In this document: one piece after another, positions 1-6,174 of the stretch
Numbering within the stretch: position 1 is the stretch's first letter
Layout of the letters: each line of letters opens with the position of its first letter
Assembly (NCBI GenBank): GCA_905235315.1
Contig: CAJOLG010000100.1
Coordinates: 1 to 8,683 of the forward strand
DNA: 8,683 bases
Source: an uncultured Solobacterium sp.
Lineage (GTDB): Bacteria > Bacillota_I > Bacilli_A > Erysipelotrichales > Erysipelotrichaceae
Direction of reading: 5' to 3'
The notes under the pieces: model-generated
Seen by the model: only the letters and a program-made list of their open reading frames with translations
Told to the model about the DNA's origin: nothing
Databases searched by the model: none
Position numbers and translations under genes: made by a program

Positions 1-165
1 GGCGAAGCGAAAGGCATAGCCGAAGGCAGAGCAGAAGGCAGAGCAGAAGTAATTCAGAAGCTGATGGAGAAGCAGAACATGACTGTGGTACAGGCAATGG
101 CCTTTCTGGAAATTCCGGAAGAAGAGCAGGAGCCGATCCTGAATCATCTCAGCCGGCTGGCGTAA
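1..165 (+). CDS. Rpn-family (PD-(D/E)XK) recombination-promoting nuclease/putative transposase, C-terminal tail (partial)
   Basis: The gene is open at the window's left edge and ends in TAA at 163-165, leaving 54 residues of a C-terminus. The visible part starts with a glutamate/glycine/alanine-rich stretch (GEAKGIAEGRAEGRAE) and continues into a short helical tail, VIQKLMEKQNMTVVQAMAFL, ending NHLSRLA. An EGRAEG-type repeat leading into a 'LMEKQNMTVVQAMAFLEI' helix pair is the usual tail of Rpn/PDDEXK-transposase-family proteins, which are DNA endonucleases linked to recombination. The catalytic N-terminal domain lies outside the window, so neither activity nor intactness can be judged. Two exact 12-base units (22-33 and 34-45) encode the EGRA repeats. 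It converges on the YolD-like gene. The family call rests only on the tail pattern, so it is moderately secure. Confidence 0.6.
   Translation, partial: GEAKGIAEGRAEGRAEVIQKLMEKQNMTVVQAMAFLEIPEEEQEPILNHLSRLA
22..45 (+). repeat. 12-bp tandem repeat, two exact copies, coding for EGRA-EGRA
   Basis: GAAGGCAGAGCA occurs at 22-33 and again at 34-45, in frame with the Rpn-type tail. A degenerate related unit precedes it. Such in-frame AEGRAEG expansions are typical of this family and could vary in copy number between strains by slippage. Confidence 0.8.
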
Positions 166-194
166 GGAAAGATCCCGACACATACAGGAGAACA

Positions 195-213
195 GGGCGG
201 GGGAGACCCGCCC
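195..213. terminator. GC-rich hairpin between convergent genes, possible bidirectional terminator
   Basis: GGGCGGG (195-201) and CCCGCCC (207-213) form a perfect 7-bp stem with a 5-base loop. It lies between the + strand Rpn-type stop at 165 and the - strand YolD-like stop at 266. The U-tract is poor on both strands (GCTTTC on +, TGTTCTCC on -), so termination efficiency is uncertain. The rest of 166-265 shows nothing else. Confidence 0.45.
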
Positions 214-265
214 GCTTTCATCGTGTGTAATACGAAAATACGGAAAGTAAGAAAACCTCAAATCG

Positions 266-763
266 TCAGTGAATGACAATGCGATACAGCAGGCTGAATG
301 GGATTACGGAATCTTCAATATACAGAAGCTGCTGTTCCGGATCGACACGGTGCACAATACCGGTGACAGTGACAGATTTCCCGTTACACCCGTACGCATC
401 ACTGTGCAGATCTTCACATACCTGATAGTATTCCACGGACGCGCAGACCGGGTTCTGTTTTGCGGAGTGCCCGTTTTTTACCGCAAGATACAGTTTATTC
501 AATCTTTCATTCAGTTCATATAATTCATCGGGATCGGGATCCCGCTTCGGTTCATAACGAAGCTCTTTGGCGGAGACTTCCTCTTCAAATCCCCGCAATG
601 CCGCAAACGGCGCAAAGATTTTGGCGCGTTTTCCGGGATTCATTCGGGGATGCCGGATGGAAAAGGCATCTCCGTGATGCGCCGGTTTTCCGCTGTTTAA
701 GACAGCGTCATAGCGGAACCGGTCCGGTTTCGGCACACTGCCGATTTCCGAATGTTTTGACAT
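266..763 (-). CDS. YolD-like protein, partner of Y-family polymerase
   Basis: This is a 165-residue protein. Residues 38-57 (HPRMNPGKRAKIFAPFAALR) match the signature of YolD-like proteins of Bacillota, a conserved His-Pro-x-Met followed by a basic stretch and FAPFAAL. A charged segment (62-95) and a C-terminal beta-rich half (about 129-160, containing VTVTGIVHRVD and LLYIEDSVIPF) follow, again as in YolD proteins. YolD-like genes commonly sit directly behind Y-family polymerase genes (UvrX/YolD and YqjW/YqjX in Bacillus) and have been proposed to act in place of UmuD; the biochemical role is not settled. Here it starts 27 nt after the polymerase stop and is probably co-transcribed with it. 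The ribosome binding site is weak (GGAAAG about 12 nt upstream), which fits translation mostly dependent on the operon. Confidence 0.8.
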   Translation of the reverse strand: MSKHSEIGSVPKPDRFRYDAVLNSGKPAHHGDAFSIRHPRMNPGKRAKIFAPFAALRGFEEEVSAKELRYEPKRDPDPDELYELNERLNKLYLAVKNGHSAKQNPVCASVEYYQVCEDLHSDAYGCNGKSVTVTGIVHRVDPEQQLLYIEDSVIPFSLLYRIVIH

Positions 764-790
764 ATACCATACTTCTTTCCAGCCTTCTGT

Positions 791-2194
791 TTATGCGCGG
801 TGTCCGCCGATCTGTCCGTTCCGTTCGATTGCGGTGCCCCCTTCCATGTAATTGGTTCCTTTGAGAACGGCGTTGGGGCCGTACCGTTCCCGGATGATCC
901 GTACTGCTTCCTGCATCCGCGCTTCCTTCTCCATCGCCGCATAATCCGTGAAGAGATCCAGCTGAAGAACCCTGTTTCCTGCCAGGGTATCTTCCGCAAT
1001 CACCCCGAATCTGCGAATCCAGAAATTCGGATTGACGTTCCGGTCATAGATGGCGAGAAGTCCGTTCCGCACAACCGACGGACAGTTGGTTCGGTTGTGA
1101 AAGCGCACGGTCCCGCCGGTGTATTTGGGAAAGATGCGGCCGTAGAAGTCCATGCATAACGGACCACGGTAATCCGGATTGCGCTCCAGAGAAACCGCGT
1201 CATAGGAGATCCAGCAGGAAAAGGTCCGGCTGGTCAGATGTTTCCGGTAAAGATCTGCACAGAGGCTGTCGATCATTTCAATAAAAACGATACGCGCTTC
1301 CTCGAAGCAGTACGGGCGGGGAAGCACCTGTCCGAGATGCAGGCTGTGGGCAGACGCATGATAGTTTTTGATGTCCGGCATACATACCGGTTCGATTCCC
1401 CATGCGTGATCGATCAGGATTTCCGCATCAATTCCGAAGGTCCGGTAGAACCACTCCTCATTCCGCTGGGATCCGGCCGCGACCTGCCCCATGGTAAACA
1501 TGCCCGCATTGTTCAGGCGCCGGGCTTTTCCGGGACCGATCTGCCAGAAATCCGTCAGGGGCTGATGGTCCCAGAGAAGGTATTTGTAGCTGTCTTCATT
1601 CAGTTCGGCAATGCGTACGCCGTCGCTGTCTGCCGGTGCTTTTTTGGCCACAATGTCCATTGCGACCTTGGCGAGATACAGGTTTGTGCCGATGCCGGCG
1701 GTTGCGGTGATGCCGGTTTCCGCGAGTACCTCCCGGATCATGGTCACCGCAAGCAGATGCGCAGCCGAGATGCCGCGCTTCTCTGCCTCCGCCGCATAGA
1801 AGTGCAGGTAGGGAGTGGCGTCAATGAAGCATTCATCTATGGAGTAGACATGAATATCTTCGCTTGCGGCATAGCGCAGATAGATGGAATAGATCCGGGC
1901 GGAGATGCGTTCATACTCCGCCATCCGCGGCATTGCGATGATATAGTCGAGGGAGCAGTGATTTGTCCGTTCATATTCCCGGATTTTCTGCTTTGCCTCA
2001 AAGAGCCGGGGCCGGGCGGGAACGCCGATGGCCTTGAGCGCGGGAGATACCGCAAGGCAGATCGTTTTGTCACTGCGGGTTTCATCCGCCACCAGCAGCC
2101 TGGCGCGCAGCGGGTCCAGTCCGCGGTGCACACACTCCACAGAGGCATAGTAGGATTTCAGATCAATACAGATATAAACCCGTTCGTCTTCCAT
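791..2194 (-). CDS. Y-family translesion DNA polymerase (UmuC/UvrX type) with beta-clamp motif
   Basis: This 467-residue protein copies past damaged template bases with low fidelity. Catalytic metal ligands are visible: D11 in CIDLKSYYASVE and D120-E121 in YSIDECFID. Y16, the second aromatic of SYYASVE, sits at the steric-gate position that excludes ribonucleotides. A helix-hairpin-helix-like segment (WQIGPGKARRLNNAG, about 216-230) follows the palm/thumb, then a little-finger domain (about 290-400). QLDLF at 411-415 is a good match to the beta sliding clamp-binding motif, and a family-typical tail containing IERNGQIGGHRA ends the protein. The length and complete motifs indicate an intact enzyme. 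The ATG at 2194 has a perfect AGGAGG 6 nt upstream. The YolD-like partner follows 27 nt downstream and the elaA-like gene lies 76 nt upstream. No canonical CGAAC-N4-GTTCG LexA site is seen in the upstream gap. Confidence 0.93.
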   Translation of the reverse strand: MEDERVYICIDLKSYYASVECVHRGLDPLRARLLVADETRSDKTICLAVSPALKAIGVPARPRLFEAKQKIREYERTNHCSLDYIIAMPRMAEYERISARIYSIYLRYAASEDIHVYSIDECFIDATPYLHFYAAEAEKRGISAAHLLAVTMIREVLAETGITATAGIGTNLYLAKVAMDIVAKKAPADSDGVRIAELNEDSYKYLLWDHQPLTDFWQIGPGKARRLNNAGMFTMGQVAAGSQRNEEWFYRTFGIDAEILIDHAWGIEPVCMPDIKNYHASAHSLHLGQVLPRPYCFEEARIVFIEMIDSLCADLYRKHLTSRTFSCWISYDAVSLERNPDYRGPLCMDFYGRIFPKYTGGTVRFHNRTNCPSVVRNGLLAIYDRNVNPNFWIRRFGVIAEDTLAGNRVLQLDLFTDYAAMEKEARMQEAVRIIRERYGPNAVLKGTNYMEGGTAIERNGQIGGHRA

Positions 2195-2228
2195 GGTCTT
2201 CCTCCTGTTTCCTGCGTTTTGGGCATAA

Positions 2229-2260
2229 GAAAAACATCGTCGGTGAAAACAATGTTTTTC
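2229..2260 (-). terminator. AT-rich 9-bp inverted repeat, probable weak terminator of the upstream four genes, or an operator
   Basis: GAAAAACAT (2229-2237) and ATGTTTTTC (2252-2260) are perfect reverse complements with a 14-base spacer. Read on the - strand, the repeat lies 10 nt after the elaA-like stop, and its second arm supplies a T5 run followed by CTT, so it could act as an intrinsic terminator. The stem has only two G-C pairs, so it would leak. Nested in it is a second imperfect palindrome (GAAAACAATGTTTTTC, + strand, 2245-2260), which could instead be a binding site controlling the polymerase gene. Confidence 0.4.
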
Positions 2261-2270
2261 CGTAATTCCG

Positions 2271-2711
2271 TTATCCCTTTCTCAGCATCTTCACATGCGG
2301 AATCCCGTCTTCCATAAACGGTTCGGAAATCACCTGAAACCCGGCCGTTTCATAGAAGGGCACCGCATACGTCTGTGCTTCGAGGTACAGCGTGTCGGTG
2401 TGAAAGATATCGTTTGCGATCCGGATCCCTTCGGCGAGGATTCGCGTGCCAAGGCCTTTACGCCGTTTGGCGGTGACCACGCGGCCGAGCGAAACATATT
2501 CGCTTTCCACGCCTTTATCCATGATCCGCAGGTAAGCGAGAATCCCGTCGATGTCTTCCAGCCAGACATGAACCGCATCCTGATCCCGGTCATCCAGCTC
2601 GTGGTAGGGACAGTTCTGTTCCGCCACAAACACATCGACCCGCAGTTTCAGGATTGCGTACAGTTCTCTTGCGCTCAGTTCATCAAATCGTCTGATCTGA
2701 AGCCGTTCCAT
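2271..2711 (-). CDS. elaA: ElaA-like GNAT N-acetyltransferase
   Basis: This 146-residue single-domain acetyltransferase resembles ElaA. The N-terminal LYAILKLRVDVFVAEQNCPY (residues 17-36) is the distinctive ElaA segment, in which 'LR..VFV.EQ.CPY' precedes a conserved acidic stretch. R83-x-x-G-x-G88 (RRKGLG) is the acetyl-CoA pyrophosphate-binding motif of GNAT enzymes, and YLEAQTYAVPFYETAGF (112-128) is the usual C-terminal core. It would transfer acetyl from acetyl-CoA to an amine in the cytosol; the natural substrate of ElaA is not firmly established. It starts 15 nt after the small exported-protein gene, with GGAG 8 nt before the ATG, so it is likely co-transcribed. Nothing ties it directly to the neighbouring DNA-repair genes apart from position. 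Confidence 0.85.
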   Translation of the reverse strand: MERLQIRRFDELSARELYAILKLRVDVFVAEQNCPYHELDDRDQDAVHVWLEDIDGILAYLRIMDKGVESEYVSLGRVVTAKRRKGLGTRILAEGIRIANDIFHTDTLYLEAQTYAVPFYETAGFQVISEPFMEDGIPHVKMLRKG

Positions 2712-2726
2712 TCGCTGCGCTCCGCA

Positions 2727-3134
2727 TCAGTAGCCCCAGGAGAGCAGTTCCCACTCTCCGTCTTCGGTGCGGGCGAGCCACCACTCCCAGTTTTTGTATT
2801 CCGCATCGGGTTCCCAGGCGCCGGAAGCGTCTTTCGGCGTATGGAAGTCCGACAGGAATTCGATACACCAGGCGTAGGGAGCGTTTTCGCCGAGCTGGTT
2901 CATCCAGGCCAGGTTTTCGCTGCTCATGCAGGAATCTCCCGCATAGCGCAGGCGCTTCAGTTCACAGCCGCTGAAGGTTTTGAATTTGGCACGGATGGCA
3001 GCGATGGCGGAATCCATATCCGCTTTGGAGTAGATGGATGAATTTCCGTACTCCACCGGAACAGTATCGGATTTAATAATCCATACGGCGATCGCGCCAA
3101 GCGCGGCCGCTGTGATCAGAAGACGTTTTAACAT
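2727..3134 (-). CDS. Unrecognised small membrane-anchored or secreted protein, tryptophan-rich C-terminus
   Basis: This 135-residue protein has no function that I can name. Residues 2-21 are a short basic start followed by a hydrophobic run (LLITAAALGAIAVWII), giving one membrane segment or an uncleaved signal. No lipobox cysteine follows it, so it does not look like a lipoprotein. The remaining ~110 residues are predicted outside the cell, with a helical part (YSKADMDSAIAAIRAKF), cysteines at 57, 69 and 90, and a tryptophan/acidic-rich end (W107, W116, W118, W119, W128, W133, final WGY). The compact ending suggests a complete globular domain. AAGGAGG lies 10 nt before the ATG. It sits 27 nt after the ImmA-like gene and 15 nt before the elaA-like gene, in the same operon by spacing. 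Related hypothetical proteins are probably present in other Clostridia, but this was not searched. Confidence 0.75.
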   Translation of the reverse strand: MLKRLLITAAALGAIAVWIIKSDTVPVEYGNSSIYSKADMDSAIAAIRAKFKTFSGCELKRLRYAGDSCMSSENLAWMNQLGENAPYAWCIEFLSDFHTPKDASGAWEPDAEYKNWEWWLARTEDGEWELLSWGY

Positions 3135-3161
3135 GATTGGGGTACCTCCTTCCGGCAGTGC

Positions 3162-3707
3162 TCAGACAGAGTCTGCCTTATCTTCGATTGTGCCGAGAAA
3201 CGAGCGGCTTGGGGCGGGAAAGGTATCGGGAATATCCTGTCCTTCGCGGCGCATCTGAAGCAGCCGTATCATCAGCAGATTGACATTGAGATCCAGACTG
3301 GATGCGGCGGTTACCAGGTCTTCCCCGCGGTTCAAAAGTTCGTTCAGCTCCGCATCATCGATCAGTAAATATGCGGCGAAGACATTGGCTTCATATTCTG
3401 CGCTGCTCCGGATGTCAAACAGTTCATAGTCGAGCAGCGGCTTCTGTCCGGAGAGAATCTCCCTGTGAAGCAGAATGTGGCCGAGTTCATGCGCGCATGT
3501 CATGCGCTGAAGCGGTTCGCTCATATTGCGGTTGATGAAGATGAACGGGATGTCATCAATGACAGCGCAGAGACCTTTCTGCCGCTTTGTGCTGATGTAC
3601 TTGACCGTGACCCCCAGCAGGGACGCAAGCCGGAACGGGTCGCGGATGCCGTGAATGCGGACCAGCTCGGAAGAGAGTTCTGCCGCGCGGTTATCCATGA
3701 GCGGCAT
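3162..3707 (-). CDS. ImmA/IrrE-family zinc metallopeptidase
   Basis: This is a 181-residue gluzincin-like protease. H73-E74-L-G-H77 (TCAHELGHILLH) is the zinc-binding and catalytic motif, and the downstream SSAEYEANVFAAYLL (101-115) carries the third ligand, E104 or E106. The order HELGH followed about 30 residues later by E-x-E-A-N-x-F-A-x-x-L-L is the signature of the ImmA/IrrE (DUF955) family. Known members cleave a partner XRE repressor: ImmA acts on ImmR in ICEBs1 and IrrE on DdrO in Deinococcus. The upstream gene here is exactly such an XRE protein. The ATG at 3707 was chosen because GAGAGGA lies just before it and it gives a 17-base overlap with the XRE gene; the ATG at 3698 is an alternative. 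A longer frame reaching 3761 would bury the start deep inside the XRE gene and adds only a basic, non-conserved extension. The overlap implies translational coupling. Confidence 0.9.
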   Translation of the reverse strand: MPLMDNRAAELSSELVRIHGIRDPFRLASLLGVTVKYISTKRQKGLCAVIDDIPFIFINRNMSEPLQRMTCAHELGHILLHREILSGQKPLLDYELFDIRSSAEYEANVFAAYLLIDDAELNELLNRGEDLVTAASSLDLNVNLLMIRLLQMRREGQDIPDTFPAPSRSFLGTIEDKADSV

Positions 3708-4080
3708 TTTTCCTCTCTTTGGCTTCGAGATACGCTTCCTGCAGGGCACGCATGATCTCATCCATGTCTTCTTCTTCCATTTCTCCGCCGGCCCAAAGGG
3801 CTTTTACATCCGCCACAAGATCCATGGCCTGACGCATCGCATCGCCGCCGTACTGCTCGTTGGCCCGCAGGACAAAATCGATATCCCGGTTGAGCAGAAC
3901 CTCTTCTTCAATACCCAGGGCCTCTGCCAGCGCCGTATACGCCGAGCGTTTCTTCGGCAGAAGGCGTCCGCTTTCATAATTCTGAATGGAGCGCCGTGAG
4001 ATGCCGGTCTGTTCTGCCAGCTCCTCCTGGGAGAGATTCTTTGCGGTCCGGATGTTGCGCAGCTTTTCACTGAATTCCAT
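3691..4080 (-). CDS. XRE-family helix-turn-helix transcriptional repressor
   Basis: This is a 129-residue regulator. Residues 1-57 form a Cro/CI-type HTH: FSEKLRNIRTAKNLSQEELA, then EQTGISRRSIQNYESG as turn and recognition helix, then LGIEEEVLL. The remaining ~70 residues are acidic and helical (EMEEEDMDEIMRALQEAYL) and probably serve for dimerisation or contact with the ImmA-like protease. The ATG at 4080 was chosen because GGAG (4090-4087) lies 6 nt upstream. A longer in-frame start at 4110 would fall inside the operator palindrome and has no ribosome binding site. The gene overlaps the protease gene by 17 bases. The promoter and a perfect palindrome just downstream of its start point predict autorepression. 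The size and pairing resemble DdrO (about 130 residues), but DdrO-specific sequence was not demonstrated. Confidence 0.9.
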   Translation of the reverse strand: MEFSEKLRNIRTAKNLSQEELAEQTGISRRSIQNYESGRLLPKKRSAYTALAEALGIEEEVLLNRDIDFVLRANEQYGGDAMRQAMDLVADVKALWAGGEMEEEDMDEIMRALQEAYLEAKERKNAAHG

Positions 4081-4090
4081 ATCAATCTCC

Positions 4091-4113
4091 AAGTTGCGCA
4101 TCATGCGCAACTT
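4091..4113. promoter_or_regulatory. Perfect 23-bp palindrome, predicted operator of the XRE repressor
   Basis: AAGTTGCGCA (4091-4100) and TGCGCAACTT (4104-4113) are exact reverse complements around TCA. The site covers about +3 to +25 of the predicted - strand transcript and ends one base before the GGAG of the XRE gene. A bound XRE dimer here would block transcription. In RNA the same bases would form a 10-bp hairpin directly beside the ribosome binding site, so a second, translational effect is possible. Confidence 0.8.
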
Positions 4114-4121
4114 ACAGCCCC

Positions 4122-4150
4122 ATAGTAAATCACCGGTCCGGCAAAGTCAA
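4122..4150 (-). promoter_or_regulatory. Sigma-70/SigA-type promoter of the XRE-ImmA operon
   Basis: On the - strand, TTGACT (4150-4145, 5 of 6 to TTGACA) and TACTAT (4127-4122, 4 of 6 to TATAAT) are separated by exactly 17 bases. This predicts a start point near 4115 and a 35-nt leader containing the palindrome and the GGAG. It is the best promoter match seen among the host genes here. No comparably good promoter was found for the divergent + operon in 4114-4227. Confidence 0.75.
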
Positions 4151-4227
4151 CCCGGTTCCGCATCCCCTGGCAGGCAGTTTTTTTGTCACAATGAAGCGCT
4201 AATCTTTCGGTGTAAGGAGGCGCCTGT

Positions 4228-5016
4228 ATGGAAGAAATCATGATGTCGCCGGAATATCAGAAACAGCTGGAAGAGATTGAACGGCTTTCAACTTCCCTGT
4301 CGATGGTCATTCTGGAGCGTGATGAACTGAAAGAAGTCATCTGTAAGAATATTGAGACAAGATACATGATGCAGATCGGGGATCTGGAATACCGGTGCTA
4401 TAAAGCAATGTGCGAGTTCCTCCGGGCAAAGCGGAAAGCGGAGCTGATTCAGAAATGCGTGAATCGTAATGAGATTCCGGATATGGCTTCCGTGGAAGCG
4501 CAGCTGGACAAGGAGTTTGAGGCGTATCGTCTGGCGATGGAAGAGCGGCTTCGGAAGATGAATGATGCCATTGAGCGCAGCCGCGGGCGGTATCTGAGCG
4601 AAGAGGAAACTGCCGAACTGAAGAAACTGTACCGGCAGATCGTCCGGGTACTGCATCCGGATATCAATCCGGATGTGACACCGGAACAGCTGCGGCTGTA
4701 TCAGAAAGCGGTTGAAACATACAAAGACGGGGATCTGGAAACGATGCGGTTTATTCATGTGCTGGTGATGGAAAACAGGCCGGATGTACTGACGATGACC
4801 CCAAATGAAAAGATTGCCCGGCTGAATGCCGCAATTCAGCGTGTGCGGAACGAGATTCTTCAGATCAAAAACAGTTATCCGTATAACCTGTCTTCCTTCC
4901 TGCGTGACAAAGCAGCGGTTGCCGCAAAACGCGGTGAACTGGAAGACAGTCTGAAGAACTATAAGATCCGTACTGCGGAGTATACAAACCGCGCAGCCGC
5001 AGCTGCGATGAACTGA
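4228..5016 (+). CDS. J-domain-like coiled-coil protein
   Basis: This is a 262-residue protein. A long charged helical N-terminal part (about 9-125, rich in E, K, R and L) is probably coiled coil. It leads into TAELKKLYRQIVRVLHPDINPD (residues 128-149), where H143-P144-D145 is the HPD motif by which J-domains stimulate Hsp70 (DnaK) ATPase. The segment after HPD (LYQKAVETYKDGDLETMRFI) matches the remaining J-domain helices. A second helical region with coiled-coil character (192-255) ends the protein. Unlike DnaJ, the J-domain is internal and no Gly/Phe region or CxxCxGxG zinc domain is present, so it is a specialised co-chaperone-like protein rather than DnaJ. AAGGAGG lies 7 nt before the ATG. 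It is the first gene of the + strand operon, divergent from the XRE repressor. Confidence 0.85.
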   Translation: MEEIMMSPEYQKQLEEIERLSTSLSMVILERDELKEVICKNIETRYMMQIGDLEYRCYKAMCEFLRAKRKAELIQKCVNRNEIPDMASVEAQLDKEFEAYRLAMEERLRKMNDAIERSRGRYLSEEETAELKKLYRQIVRVLHPDINPDVTPEQLRLYQKAVETYKDGDLETMRFIHVLVMENRPDVLTMTPNEKIARLNAAIQRVRNEILQIKNSYPYNLSSFLRDKAAVAAKRGELEDSLKNYKIRTAEYTNRAAAAAMN

Positions 5017-5041
5017 AAAAACAGGGAAGGGGGATAACGTA

Positions 5042-5437
5042 ATGGCAAACAATCTTGTGCGCAGCCCGGAATCCTATGTGAGCCTGTTTCACAGCGGAGA
5101 AGCCGGAAATCTGCCGAAACCCTATGCGCAGGAAGTAATCCTGTTCCGGACGTTTATTGCGGGCACAAGCTATGTTGAGGGAGTGGAAGAACTTGCGGAA
5201 CATCTGTATCCGGGAGATGACCTGAACCTGAAGCGGGATCCCGACAACTGGGTGGATGAGCTTGCGGTTCAGGTACATACAAAAGATGATGTAAAACTTG
5301 GGTTTATCCCCCGCATTGACAATGCGGTACCGGCAGCCCTGATGGATGCGGGAAAGGACCTGTTCGCCCGGATCGCAGATATGGACAGCAGGGAATGGGG
5401 CGTTCTGATCACGATTGATGTGATCCTGAGGGACTGA
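5042..5437 (+). CDS. Stand-alone HIRAN-domain protein
   Basis: This 131-residue protein is essentially one HIRAN domain after a ~30-residue lead. The signature blocks appear in order: FIAGTSYVEG (38-47), YPGDDLNLKRDPDN (56-69), DELAVQV (72-78), VKLGFIPRIDN (84-94) and LMDAGKDLFARI (100-111). In eukaryotic HLTF/Rad5 the HIRAN domain binds 3' DNA ends at stalled forks; bacterial stand-alone versions are predicted to recognise damaged DNA or replication intermediates. It begins 25 nt after the J-domain gene, with AAGGGGG 8 nt before the ATG, and its TGA overlaps the next start by one base (TGATG), indicating coupled translation. No catalytic domain is fused to it, so effector activity, if any, must come from its neighbours. 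Confidence 0.88.
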   Translation: MANNLVRSPESYVSLFHSGEAGNLPKPYAQEVILFRTFIAGTSYVEGVEELAEHLYPGDDLNLKRDPDNWVDELAVQVHTKDDVKLGFIPRIDNAVPAALMDAGKDLFARIADMDSREWGVLITIDVILRD

Positions 5438-6162
5438 TGATGGAAAACCGGATTCAGAAGATGCGCCGCCTGAAAGACAGGGCGGAAGAAGGAACCCTGA
5501 ACGAGAAGATCGCATATGCGGACTGGATGCTGTATCACTGCCCGGATCAGATCAATGAGACAAACCTTCCGGCAATCCGGTCGTATTACATGGACGGCGT
5601 CAGAAACCGGAATGTGCGGGCGATCCTGGGAATGGGACAGATGTATGAAGAAGGCTGTACCGGAAAAGAGAATATCCCGGCTGCCATGCGGCTGTACCGC
5701 AGAGCAGTAAGCTGCGCAAAGGAGGAAGCGGAGCGGCAGATGGCGGTGACCCTGCTGGCGCGTCTGTATCTGGAGCGAACCACGGGGAACGAACAGGATA
5801 CCGCCGCAGATCTGATCTTTCAGGAAGCGGACCGCATGACCGATCTGAAGTTTGCGCCCTTTGCGATGGTAATGGGAGATCTTCAGAGGAACGGCATCGG
5901 CGTAAGGAAATGCGCACACAGTGCCTATGAGAGCTATCTGATGGCCAAAAGCGTCATTCTTTCCACCGAAGAAAACCGGCGGTTTCTGCCGGATATTCTG
6001 ATCCGGTACGGAGAGGTTTACGGATTCGGGCTGTATGTGCCGAAGGATCAAATGAAAGCGGAGGGATACTTTGCGGAAGCGGAAGCCCTTCTTGGGTCCG
6101 AAGGCAGAAGCCGGCAGAACCGGGAACGGATTCAGAAGGACAGACTGGCAATACAGGAATAA
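5437..6162 (+). CDS. Sel1-like (tetratricopeptide-type) repeat protein
   Basis: This 241-residue, all-helical protein has recognisable Sel1-type units at about 62-94 (AILGMGQMYEEGCTGKENIP, then AAMRLYRRA), 139-172 (APFAMVMGDLQRNGIGVRK, then AYESYLMA) and 185-218 (DILIRYGEVYGFGLYVPKD, then AEGYFAEAEALL). Helical linkers between them are probably degenerate repeats. Such proteins are scaffolds for protein-protein contacts and have no catalytic residues. There is no signal peptide, so it is cytosolic. ATGATG at 5437-5442 overlaps the HIRAN stop; either ATG could be used. The zinc-ribbon gene follows 12 nt downstream. In this operon it may bridge the J-domain and HIRAN proteins, which is inference. 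Confidence 0.83.
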   Translation: MMENRIQKMRRLKDRAEEGTLNEKIAYADWMLYHCPDQINETNLPAIRSYYMDGVRNRNVRAILGMGQMYEEGCTGKENIPAAMRLYRRAVSCAKEEAERQMAVTLLARLYLERTTGNEQDTAADLIFQEADRMTDLKFAPFAMVMGDLQRNGIGVRKCAHSAYESYLMAKSVILSTEENRRFLPDILIRYGEVYGFGLYVPKDQMKAEGYFAEAEALLGSEGRSRQNRERIQKDRLAIQE

Positions 6163-6174
6163 CGGAGAACTGTG

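Noticed and set aside
22..45. Start of a CRISPR-like or satellite array
   Set aside because: There are only two 12-bp units, without spacers, and they are coding in frame (EGRA).
2245..2260. Possible LexA box (GAAAACAATGTTTTTC)
   Set aside because: The AACA...TGTT halves are one base too close compared with the CGAAC-N4-GTTCG consensus and lack the flanking CG, so it is not called a LexA site.
1238..2317. Long + strand open frame opposite the polymerase gene (359 codons)
   Set aside because: It is antisense to a polymerase with complete catalytic motifs, and its translation has no recognisable domain and no ribosome binding site.
3708..3761. Extended start of the ImmA-like gene at 3761
   Set aside because: It would overlap the XRE gene by over 70 bases and adds a basic, non-conserved extension with no ribosome binding site; ATG 3707 has GAGAGGA just upstream.
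4081..4110. Extended start of the XRE gene at 4110
   Set aside because: That ATG lies inside the operator palindrome and has no ribosome binding site, while the ATG at 4080 has GGAG 6 nt upstream and starts directly with the HTH domain.
4178..4205. Promoter for the J-domain operon (T7 run, TTGTCA, TAATCT)
   Set aside because: TTGTCA is only 11 bases from TAATCT and no other -10 fits with 16-18 bp spacing, so the position of the + strand promoter remains unknown.
4288..5052. Long - strand open frame opposite the J-domain gene
   Set aside because: Its translation is rich in His, Phe, Cys and Pro, as expected for the shadow of a Glu/Lys-rich coding strand; the + strand product has the HPD motif and a good ribosome binding site.
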